This document shows positions 48,841-58,429 of a stretch of 64,000 nt of DNA, piece by piece (within the stretch, counting starts at the first letter, position 1; each line of letters opens with the position of its first letter). Under the pieces are notes generated by a model. That model worked only from the letters and a program-made list of their open reading frames with translations. It did no database searches and was not told where the DNA came from. Location of the stretch: contig BLAL01000242.1 in the NCBI GenBank assembly GCA_015698045.1, forward strand, positions 1,059,001-1,123,000, in the 5' to 3' direction. Position numbers and translations under genes: made by a program. Source of the stretch: Rhizophagus clarus. Taxonomy: Eukaryota; Glomeromycota; Glomeromycetes; Glomerales; Glomeraceae.

Positions 48841-49555
48841 ATGCATCAAATCAATAAAATTTCTACATTTCTAGCCAAAGTGCCAAACACTAAATCCCAT
48901 TGGTTCATCCCAAACACCAATCCCATCGACATACATTATGAATGCAGTAAAATAACACTCATAAAATTTATACATGCAGCTTAGAGATCGGTGGCAGTTA
49001 ATAAAGCAAAACAATTTCGTGTATTGGAATGCACTAAAGTGATCAAGGTAGGAAATTAATGGCTTTTCTAAATCAGTCCAAGAATTGACTTTTAGGACGA
49101 TCTCTAAGCCTAATAATAAATCGACTGGTTTTGAAACTCTAATGATCAAATTGTGGCGGGAATATAAGAAACGCCAAGAAAGCCATGATTTTCCACCAGA
49201 CTTCAATCGAAATTACTATATACACTTCTTTACGATAAAAGATCATAGATACTATAATAAAGGGAAAAATTTAGACGGTAACGTGATCAAAAATCTATCG
49301 GAAGAGCCTGTCGAAATTAACAAGAGAAAATTGAATTTTTAAATGAGTTAAAAAATATTAGTAATACAGTACGATACTGGAAGCTTCACCTGACACGGTC
49401 GTAGATACTATCAACAACATGAATAGAAAAATTTATTAAATAACGTGACCGAAAATGAGGAAATGAAATCGCAGAACGGGACGTCAGTATCGCCAACTGA
49501 AGATGTAGAGATTATTTAAGATATGAGAGAAGAGGAAAATCTCATGATACGTTTT
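48841..49555 (+). pseudogene. Degraded protein-coding gene
   Basis: Coding-like plus-strand segments are broken by stops. 48841 onward reads M-H-Q-I-N-K-I-S-T-F-L-A-K for about 47 codons to a TAG, then continues in the same frame (R-S-V-A-V-N-K-A-K-Q-F-R-V-L-E-C-T-K). 49085-49342 in another frame reads K-L-W-R-E-Y-K-K-R-Q-E-S-H-D-F and beyond. About 49436-49510 is coding-like again (N-V-T-E-N-E-E-M-K-S-Q-N-G). A GT..AG pair at 49048-49095 does not restore the frame. I cannot identify the family. The 111-codon minus-strand ORF over 48871-49206 is probably its antisense shadow. Confidence 0.35.
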
Positions 49556-50275
49556 ATAAACTTTATTGTTGTTTGTATTTTCTATATAGATAGTCGATTC
49601 TACTCGCGTTTAGTATAATAGATTTTACAATAGAACGCGGTTAAAATTTGGTGTAACAAAATTCTTTACACATTTATCAAAAAGATAGATAAATTTTTAT
49701 TAGTTATCAAAAGTTAGTGGTATGGAATTTAATTATATTGATGATTGATCGATTCTTTAAAAAATTCTAATTCCAGTATGCAAGCAGATTTTTATAATAG
49801 TATTAATATTAAAAATTTTTTTGCCAGAAGCTGTAAACGAACTACTTTTTTCATTTGAATAATGTCTGATATAGCTTGAATAAAATATGTAATAAAAGTA
49901 ATAAATGATAAATTTTTTGTAATTATTTCGTAATATAATATATCGAACTCAATCTAAAATTTAGTGTGAATACAGGATGATTACTATTTTGATAGATTAA
50001 ATTGATCGATCAAACATGATTGATTTATTTTGATCGATCACACTCACCATAAAATAATCGATTAATCGGTTAAAGATTTTAGAGACCATTAAATTCCTTA
50101 TGCAAGTATAGCGAGTAGAAAAAAAATATTTTTTTTTTATTTTGTTTTATATATTGTTTTATATGTAGTAGATTCGTAGATTAGGTCTTCAAAAGTACAT
50201 TTAATTATCAATGAAAATGCATATACAGTAAATATTGCTTATACTGCTTATAATGAAATGAACCCAAATGAGTAT
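49556..50275. other. AT-rich intergenic region
   Basis: No gene is seen. TTGATCGATCA palindromic words occur near 50000-50040. Confidence 0.4.
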
Positions 50276-51005
50276 CCGGACTTTTCGTCGAAATCCATTT
50301 CGCCGAAACCCATTTCACCGAAGCCATTTCGCCGAAGGGGTGTTTCATCGAAAGTCCACTTTATCGAAGGATATTTCATTGAACCTTATTTTCTCGAAGG
50401 ACACTTTGTCGAAGCTATTTCACCGAATGGACATTTTATCGAATCCCATTTCACCGAATTAGTGAAATCTTTGAATCGGCGAATTTCATGATTAGAAAAT
50501 AGATTACTTGAATCTTAAACATTAGTTTAGAATTATTATTTTATGAATTTGAAGTTTTGATTTTATCATTTGTACGAATTTTAGAATTAAGTATCTTTAT
50601 ATATATATTCAATTACTTTCATTGTAGTAATCGAATATATTTCTTACGAAAAATATATCCAAGATGAATCTAATAGATCTATTTCCTTATTATTAATATT
50701 TCTTTTTCTAGTGAATTTTGTAATACAATCATATATAAAACACCTATAAAAATATAAGAAATGTAAAGTCTTTTTTTTTTTTTTTTTGATAAAAAACAAT
50801 TAATTTTTCGTCATTTTCGGTGAAATGTCCATTCGACGAAATGTAATTTGATGAAATGTAATTCATTGAAATGAACCATTCGATGAAATGAGTTCGACGA
50901 AATTTCCTTCGATAAAGTGGACTTTCGATGAAACATCCTTTCGGTGAAATGGCTTCGGTGAAATGGGTTTCAGTGAAACGGATTTCAACGAAATGTACCG
51001 TAACC
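50276..51005. mobile_element. Foldback-type inverted-repeat element, copy 2
   Basis: The left arm (about 50276-50480) is a run of ATTTCGCCGAAACC / ATTTCACCGAAGCC / TTTATCGAAGGA units. The right arm (50808-51000) is its reverse complement with clear long matches (for example TTTCATCGAAAGTCCACTTT and CCATTTCACCGAAGCCATTTC, the latter split as CCATTTCACCG + AAGCCATTTC). The arms are separated by about 330 bp of plain AT-rich DNA. The terminal word CGGTACATTTCG is shared with copy 1 at 10.6 kb. The long open frames over the arms are products of the repeat. Confidence 0.7.
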
Positions 51006-51243
51006 TTGTAATGATGATTTGTATTAAAAAATTTGATCGATATGTTAGATGTTGCACACACTTGTTTGATTTGTGTCAGTATCATGTAATAAATAAATAT
51101 TCTTTTTTTACGCGACCTATTTTAATTACCAAGAAGTGAACAGCATGGACTCCAATGGTTAAATGTATTTTTAAAGCACAAAATCGTGATAATAGTAGTT
51201 CTTATTGTAGATTTAATTACGGCTCCGCCGTGATGATCAATGA

Positions 51244-51395
51244 TATATATCACGGAGACTAACGTCCTGTATACAGTTTTGACTATTGATAGACTTTTTG
51301 GCCTATCATTTAAATAAACACCGTCCATAAAAATATCAATAAGGAAAATAACGGACGTCTATTAGGAAACGACTGGAAACGTGGTATAAATCATA
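51244..51395. repeat. Dispersed repeat, copy 1 (inverted match at 56.5 kb)
   Basis: About 150 bp matches the reverse complement of 56480-56610. Shared words are GGAGACTAAC, ACTATTGATAGACTTTTTGG, CATTTAAATAAACACC and ACGTGGTATAAATC. A shorter relic lies at about 6780-6830. There are no clear termini; it is probably a MITE or retroelement fragment. Confidence 0.7.
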
Positions 51396-51990
51396 AAAAA
51401 CTTACACGTAAAAGCTAAAAATTTCCTTTATCTATTTAAAAATGTGTACGATTAATATTCACCTGTTCAATTGATATTGACTTGACAACGTTAAATTTTG
51501 CTCCGTCGTTGTTTATCGTTATGTTGTTTATTTTGACACACATTCACATGATTTCATATGACGCACTGACTAAAAATTGAATTTAAGCAGTCGTAATTTT
51601 ATACATTTATTACATATATGTTGACCCGTTTAATGAAAAGTTTTGGCTACTCATTGTAACATTTCGAAATATAAAAATTTCGTAGCTGGCTTCCAAAAAT
51701 TCAACATTACATAGCAGATGGTCAAAGTATTACGACTACCTACCGCAAGTGTATGGAATGTGTGGAATTTACTAGTAAATATTGCAAGTTATTTATCCAT
51801 TCCTAGATTTGCAGTAAAAACTATAATACTATAATAACAAGTTATGTACTAGAATAGCAGATTTTAAAATTTTTATTCATTTTTTAAAATGGAAAATAAA
51901 AAAAAATGAGCGAAAGAAATATAAACAATAAACTATATTTATACTTAAAACAAACTCTTACTATTGTGTGAATGGCAGGGGATAAATCAA
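51396..51990. other. AT-rich intergenic region
   Basis: No gene or repeat is recognised. Confidence 0.4.
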
Positions 51991-52050
51991 TTATATCCTG
52001 GCTAATTGGAATAGTAAAATTTTACTTATTCCTAATTAGCCAGGATATTA
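51991..52050. repeat. 60-bp palindrome
   Basis: TTATATCCTGGCTAATTGGA pairs with TCCTAATTAGCCAGGATATT across a short AT loop (stem about 27 bp with one or two mismatches). This is a miniature palindromic element or hairpin in otherwise plain sequence. Confidence 0.75.
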
Positions 52051-52235
52051 CTAAAGGTTTATTTTACATAAAAAAAATTGGTTAATTAACTTATTGTTAT
52101 ATAGTAGAATAAATCTTAAAAATGTTCGTAATATTATAAGAAAACCTTATGTGATTTCGTATATGTTTGTGATGTTTGTGATAGTATTATGTTAAAAAAA
52201 TATTTAAATGAAAAGTAAAACAATCATATTCAAAT

Positions 52236-52562
52236 TCATGAATTTTTTTTTAATTTTTTTTTTGATATTTCATTATTTTTATCGATAGATAAAATTTGCA
52301 AGTTTTGCAAACGTTCGAGTATAAAACGTGATAAATCATATTCCACCTCGCAGGGTATATTATTAAATTTTAACAACGGTTAATGTTAATGAAAAGAAAA
52401 TCCGTTGAAAAATTGAGCGATTAATAAAAAATTCAAACTTTGTTGAGAAAGGTTCGCGATAGGCCTTAATACGTTTCCATTATTAATGGCTAAGTTAGTT
52501 CGCAAATGTTTTCTTATCATTCTTTGTCTTCTTAGTTGTTTCTATCTTTTTTGAGAAGGCAT
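52236..52562 (-). pseudogene. Relic of the small CxxC protein family
   Basis: The part nearest the stop still reads F-N-N-I-P-C-E-V-E-Y-D-L-S-R-F-I-L-E-R-L-Q (about 52285-52373 on the minus strand), followed by a Lys/Asn-rich tail and stop at 52236. This matches the family core and second helix, but the T-Q-N-C end is gone. At 52562 a possible original start, M-P-S-Q-K-R, is followed at once by a stop. The CxxC region is not recognisable. The copy is therefore dead and diverged. Confidence 0.6.
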
Positions 52563-52779
52563 TTTCGCTTGTCTATATGGTCTATATGTATATTAAAGGT
52601 AGATAAGTAAAAAACAATATGCGTTATAATTAGAGAGGTTATTAAAAAAAACCATACCAACAAACGATATATTTATACAATATTACATTGCACAAAACTA
52701 TATATTCTATTGACATTGATTATCTACATTTAGTTTGTCAAAATAATCATAGATATAAAATATTTTCATTTACACATAT

Positions 52780-54120
52780 TAATGAATACAACGTTATTTT
52801 ACTTACATATCTATTTATGCATACTTTGGGGACATTGCTTAACTGTTTTTGTCTCCCTAAAAACTTCGTAGAAGGTTTAAATCCGTTGGGCGCGCGTCTT
52901 CACGAAAATAAAATTTTGATCTCATTTACATTAAACTATTCGAGTTTACCAACCAATATGAACATCATTTTTGTTTATGTCACACAAAATAAATAAAGCG
53001 TATCATAGATATTAAACAATTTTCTTGGTGAATATAGAGTTATTTTAATATATTACTTGTACTAGTACCTGTTTATGTACATTTAAAACAGAAAACGCAA
53101 GGGAACGTATTAAAATCGGGGCATTGTATAATAATTTATTATCATCCCTTAGAATTTTATAAAAGGAAATATTCCGTTGGCGTTAAACCTTGATCTTATT
53201 TACGCGAAACCTTTGTTTACTATATCGCACAGAACAAATAAAGGGCGTTGTCACGCCGAACTTCTGCCACTTCCGGCACAACAAGAAATACAATCAAAAT
53301 GATATAACAAACTTTTACGTTTCTCAAATATAAACTTTATTTAAACTCTGAAACTTTATTATCTCTAAATAATTAGGTAGTTACATTTTTAAGTATTTGT
53401 AATCTAACCTATGCTTAACGCTTCCTTTTACCAAGTCTACAAACTGGGGTTTATATACTATTATACTCGTCGATCAATGATCTACTTTAGTAATTAATAA
53501 AATAACTATTAATTTCGTACTAAATGTTTGACTATCTCAATTTGATGATCTAATTGATCACATGACTCCATCGATTTCTGTCATTACAGCGTCATAGTTA
53601 TTAAAGATATTCTCTTATTTATAATATATATACACTACTTGTTTATGTACGTCTTAAAATAGAAAACGCAAGGGAACGTGTTAAAATCGGGACATTGCTT
53701 TAGTTTTTATAATTAATTTATTATTATCCTTTAGAATTTTGTAAAAGGAAATATTCCGTTGACGTCTTCATAAAATATTTACGCGAGACCTTTGTTTATA
53801 TCTCACAGAACAAATAAAACGCATCATAGATATTAAAATTATTCTCTCAGTGAAAGTTATTTTTTATATATTATTTATAGCATATATACACGCTACCTGT
53901 CTATGCATGTTTTAAAACAGAAAATGCAAGGAAACGCGTCAAAATAGGGGCATTGCTTAATTGTTTTATTCCTATAATTAATTTATTATCATCCCTTAGA
54001 ATTTTTGTAAAAGGAAATAATCTGTTTAATTCCGTTGGCGTTTTCATGAAAAACCTTGATCTCACTTACACAAAATTATACGAGTTTGCCGACCAATATG
54101 AAACACCTCGCTCATATTGT
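52780..54120. repeat. Four-copy tandem repeat (about 230-290 bp), interrupted by a solo LTR
   Basis: Signature words recur in order. GACATTGCTT / GCATTGCTT occur at about 52832, 53120, 53690 and 53950. TTCCGTTGG-type words occur at about 52879, 53172, 53755 and 54031. AGAAAACGCAAGGGAACG-type words occur at about 53088, 53661 and 53923. CATCATAGATATTAAA-type words occur at about 53004 and 53819. Short ORFs over copies 1 and 4 are partly alike (both have A/T-L-L-N-C-F) but contain indels, so coding function is doubtful. Confidence 0.75.
53245..53592. mobile_element. Solo LTR of a retrotransposon
   Basis: A 340-bp insertion (53249-53588) begins TGTCACGCCGAAC and ends TCTGTCATTACA (TG...CA ends). 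It is flanked by a 4-bp repeat GCGT (53245-53248, 53589-53592). The neighbouring tandem copies show the uninterrupted sequence (AAATAAA-GCGT-ATCATAGATATT), so the empty site is visible within the window. There is no internal coding region, which fits LTR-LTR recombination. Confidence 0.75.
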
Positions 54121-54810
54121 ACAAAACAAAGCGCGCCCTTCTCTTTTCGGATATTAATCTTATCCCTATATAACGAAATGGCTGATTAGATCTGATTATA
54201 TACTTATATAAAATTATTTTCATCTATATTTAGTTATTTATATTGTTAGTAACAAAACATTATCAATAGATTAAAGCAATAAAACGCCTAATGTGAACAC
54301 ATGAATATCGGCTAATTAACGACTAGATTTCTCCTGTTAAGTACTTCAATACTTACCAAAATGCGTTGGCCCGAATTTATTGGCTATATTCGGTCAATAT
54401 GTACACTAACTAAAACACCCGGTTCAAATCAATTTGCTACAATAAAAAAGAAAAATTAATAAATGCAACTATATTTATAAACGTTGATATTATTCGCTAT
54501 CTTATTTGTAGAGAAATTGCAAAACAATAGTTGGTTATTGATAATATACACATTAAGAAAATTGAATATTATTTTAAAGCGCATACAATAAATATGTTTC
54601 TACATGACATATGATAATCAAGTAACTAGATCTAGATTCTAATCTAAAATTATTTTTATCAATTCAGTGAAACCGTAAAAAAATAGCACAGAAAATAATA
54701 CTACATAGGCAAAGCTAATAAACGAATAAAACGATTCTATATTAAAAAAAACAAGAAGGCTAATTTTTATCATGTTTTTTAGTCCGAAGGATAAAAATAA
54801 AATGACCATT

Positions 54811-54910
54811 AAAATAACGTACCATGCGAGCTGGAATATGATTTGTCAAATTTCATGGTAGAAAATTTGCAAAATTGGCGATTTTCACAACTCAAAAGTA
54901 CAGTAATAAT
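54811..54910 (+). pseudogene. Short relic of the small CxxC protein family
   Basis: The sequence reads E-L-E-Y-D-L-S-N-F then V-E-N-L-Q, and after a one-base shift L-A-I-F-T-T-Q. This is the family core and C-terminal helix in the right order, with at least one frameshift and a degraded I-P-C. No N-terminal half is found upstream. It is on the plus strand, unlike most members. Confidence 0.6.
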
Positions 54911-57113
54911 AACGATTATCGTGATAACTATAAATGTCCCTATTAAATTAATCAAGTTTCAATTACAAAATTGGTTTAATAATGACAATAACGATATTAT
55001 CGAAAAACATTCCTTATAATTGTTTTGAATACTCATAATCAAAATAACCACTCAATAATATTGCTATCATCATTTTCTTTATTTCTTTATTATCATTATA
55101 TTTATGATTATATATAGTATTTAATTTTGAAAAGTATCATTAAGGATTTGTTTTGTTATTGATCAATTCCCTACTTTTTTTATGTTATATTCAGTATATA
55201 ATGTTAAGCGAAGAGCTAATTATGATAATTATGGTAAATCAAATTTAATTTCGGAATCATATCCGTTGATTTAAACTCGAAAATTTTTTTTTATTTATAA
55301 CTTTTCTTAATAAAAATGCATGTTTATTTCAGTGCTTTTTAATATGAAAACAGATATATTCTACCGCTTGAAAACAATTTCGCAAATATTTATATAAGCT
55401 TCGTACAGCATTAAAATTTCGAATATTACATCAATCTGAACTTTTTTTGATGCAGCAGTTTCGCTTACTCAATAAATTTACTTAGAGCTCAAAAAGATGT
55501 TTTAAATACAGTAGTGAAAGTATGGCGCGTCTGTGCCTGATTTTTACCGAAGAAGATTTAGATTTTGCTTATTAACTTTGATAGTAAAATTTACTTATAA
55601 TTAGATTATTAGACCGGAATTATCAGATTTTTTTTTTTATATATATTTTTTTCCTTCCCCCAATTCTCTCTCGATGACCGGCGATAAATTTATTTTATTA
55701 ATCTTTTTCTACCGTCTGGATGCAGATCAGTTCCTATCCGTTTCGGATATCCGGATGAATGGACACAGAATTTTGGATATCTGTTCATCAAAATTAACTT
55801 GGGCCAAATTTATAGTGTCGGCCAGAAGAATGTTAAAAAGCATTTCCTTTTTTGGAAGTCGTCTAAAGCGGGGGTAATTCGCCCCGCATTAAGGCATTTA
55901 ATCATGAACCAAGTGACATAAAAAAAAAACTAAACCGATAAAATGATAGAGCAACACAAGCTGCACATTTTTGTCGGTTTGTTTTATAAGATTTAATAAT
56001 ATTATTAAGTTCTATTATGGATCAAAAATAGTTAATTTTAGTAAGTAACAATAATAAAAATGAAAAATTTCGGACTATTTATCATGGATTTTTTATGGAA
56101 TCCATAAAAATTCCATGGAATATGACAAAAAAAAATTTTTGCCGCTTACGCGGCAAAATTTATATTTAAATAAGGTATTGTAAAAAACAAGATACACAAT
56201 ATAAACAAACACGTTTTTAAAATTTCACTGTGTCTGTTTATAAATGAAAGGATTAGATGAATTTTTTTTGTGGAACGGTATCGACAATAATGGAAATGAT
56301 CTTCATGCTTCTGGTCTGGTCTGAATTATAATTGGATATCTATTAGATATCCTAAACCATTTGGATATCGGGTATTTCTTAATTGATGATTATTATAATA
56401 GACTTTAAAAAAGCCTGATGGTTATACCAGATAAATCACTCATTCGGCACAAAGCACTGAATAACTATTAAATATCTGGATTTATACCACGTTTCCTAAT
56501 GGTTGTCCATGATTTTCCATTTTTATGGATGGTGTTTATTTAAATGGATAGGCCAAAAAGTCTATCAATAGTTAAAAACTGTATATAGGATGTTAGTCTC
56601 CATGATATAAATTAGTCAGATATCCAGATAAAAAGATAACGCAAAAATCAGAATGGATACAAACTCTAATGCAGATATCAGTGACCGATTATAAATTTTT
56701 TTTTTCTTTTTTGAATTTTTTTTTTTTAGAGATTTGGTTACCGGAGGTCAAATTTTTATTTAAAAAGGTTTACCAATTATTTTTTATAATCATTTTTTTT
56801 ATTTTCATGGTTAATATTTTTTAATTATAAAAGTGGTTTTAAACTATTTTTTTTTTATACTATTTCAGGTTTATAAAATTGATTTCTTTAAAATGTTTCT
56901 AAAGGTCAGTGACGAAACCTGTCTCTGAAAATATCTTATCGTCCAAAATCTGGAAGCTATAATAAAGAAAAAAAATGTTAGTATGATAGGATCAAAATTC
57001 TTTTAATTAAATAACTTTGCTGAAACCCGTGAAATCGGGATTAGGTAGTGGCCATATTGCCATTATTTTTAACGTGATAATATATATTTAATATAGAAAA
57101 TGTTTAAAATGAT
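54911..57113. other. Intergenic region with GGATATCC-type repeats
   Basis: No convincing gene. GGATATCCGG / GGATATCTG words occur at 55735-55785 and 56325-56380. The dispersed repeat copy 2 lies at 56480-56610. Confidence 0.4.
56480..56610. repeat. Dispersed repeat, copy 2 (inverted relative to 51.3 kb)
   Basis: Reverse-complement match to 51244-51395 with the shared words listed there. Confidence 0.7.
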
Positions 57114-57668
57114 ATGGCGACTAAATGGTCATCTAAGGAAGTTGCAGCAAACACGATAATACTTACACCATTTACAGGCAACCATTATCGAAATGGTACG
57201 TATATTCCCGATAAACTTATTTTCGCAAGTAAAAATACTTTCGACGATATTACTGGTTAAATATGTATTTTATCATCAATATTTAACAGTTGCTCTGTTG
57301 TATTGCAATAAACGAACCAATCAGTGAAATTTGCTGAGATACGTTCAGAGAAACTTAATCACAATGATATATGTAGGAGCGATAGTGTTGCAGTTACAAA
57401 CATATTCAGGCTTACACAGTCTGGTATTATACAACTTAGATCATCAAATGGTAAATGCCTGATAAAAGGAATATCAATTAATGCACGACACGTTACAAAA
57501 TTGTCTAGTTCGTTTTTTTTTAAAAAAAAAAAAGGTTTGTATTTGACGAATAAGATTACAATACATTCTTATTTTGCGTCACTATTTATTGACATTAATA
57601 AATATGTGAATAAAGTCAAAACCACCAATGAAAACGAGTTTATTTTTCAAAATTATCGTCCAAGCTAA
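57114..57668 (+). CDS. Candidate two-exon gene of unknown function
   Basis: Exon 1 (57114-57255) starts at an ATG and reads M-A-T-K-W-S-S-K-E-V-A-A-N-T. Exon 2 (57325-57668) continues in the same frame to a TAA. Between them a 69-nt segment beginning GTTAAA and ending CAATCAG contains both in-frame stops; removing it yields one open protein of 161 aa. The product has mixed composition, a Lys-run near the middle encoded by a homopolymer (57520-57530), and no signal peptide or recognised domain. The GTTAAA donor is weak. Alternatives are an unspliced pseudogene or a different second intron near 57450-57508. It lies just beyond the 3' end of family member F, convergent with it. Confidence 0.35.
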
Positions 57669-57952
57669 TTACAATACTGGACTATTACATCGTTTGTTTA
57701 ATTAATGTTAAATGAACAAATTTTCACTTAAGCTCACGTGAGTTACAAATATTTTTATGTTTATATTCGAAAATTTTAAAAGGTTTAAATTTATCAAGTA
57801 AAATTTTGATCATAGAGAATTTTTTCTTAAAAATTTAACTTAAATAATTTCTTAATAAATCTTATTGTGTTTGTGATAAATTCAGGGAAAGAATACTAAT
57901 TGAGCGATAATCGATTTTGCCTAATGAATTGTAAAATATCGACAGTAAGTGA

Positions 57953-58366
57953 TTATTTATCATCACTTTCGTTATCAACAGTTTCATTAGAAGAAACAGA
58001 AGATGAATATTTATTATCGTTGTTGCAATTTTGAGTCGTAAAAATCATTAATTTATGTAAGTTATCTAAAGAAAATTTAGATAAATCGTATTCTAATTCG
58101 CAAGGGATATTGTTTAAAGTAAATTTTGCATTAAAGATAGAAATTTGATGATTATTATTTTTTTTTATTGGATTTTTATAAAGCTCCTCAATAACTTCTT
58201 CAAGTTTATCTAATTCACTAGAAAAAAGTTTGATAGAATCGTCCGTTTCTTTGCAATCAGAACAAATCTTTAGAGGTTTTCTTTTTTTTATCTTGCATGC
58301 ATTATTGTCTAAACGAATTTTTTGAATATATGACGACATTTTTTGTCCATAATTATTTGATGACAT
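57953..58366 (-). CDS. Small CxxC protein, clustered family member F
   Basis: 137 aa from the ATG at 58366 (M-S-S-N-N-Y-G-Q-K), which aligns with the other members. The frame stays open to an ATG at 58429 that would add 21 unrelated residues. Function unknown. It has basic K-I-K-K-R-K-P-L-K, Cys35-S-D-Cys38-K-E-T (Pro replaced by Ser), Ser instead of the third Cys (D-D-S-I-K), and helix S-E-L-D-K-L-E-E-V-I-E. The core A-K-F-T-L-N-N-I-P-Cys89-E-L-E-Y-D-L-S, L-D-N-L-H-K-L and T-T-Q-N-Cys114 are intact. The tail is Ser/Asp-rich and acidic. It is the most divergent intact member and lacks the shared upstream motif. Confidence 0.72.
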   Translation of the reverse strand: MSSNNYGQKMSSYIQKIRLDNNACKIKKRKPLKICSDCKETDDSIKLFSSELDKLEEVIEELYKNPIKKNNNHQISIFNAKFTLNNIPCELEYDLSKFSLDNLHKLMIFTTQNCNNDNKYSSSVSSNETVDNESDDK

Positions 58367-58429
58367 CATAACGAAAGTAAAAAAAAGGGATCGAAATTTA
58401 TTATTATAACTATAATGGGTTGTTGACAA

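Noticed and set aside
49048..49095. 48-nt GT...AG intron in the broken gene
   Set aside because: Removing it does not bring the flanking open segments into one frame, and a stop remains upstream.
50258..51085. Overlapping ORFs of 64-113 codons with repeated P-I-S-P-K / H-F-T-E motifs
   Set aside because: They are translations of the foldback element's TTTCGCCGAA units, open in more than one frame and on both strands.
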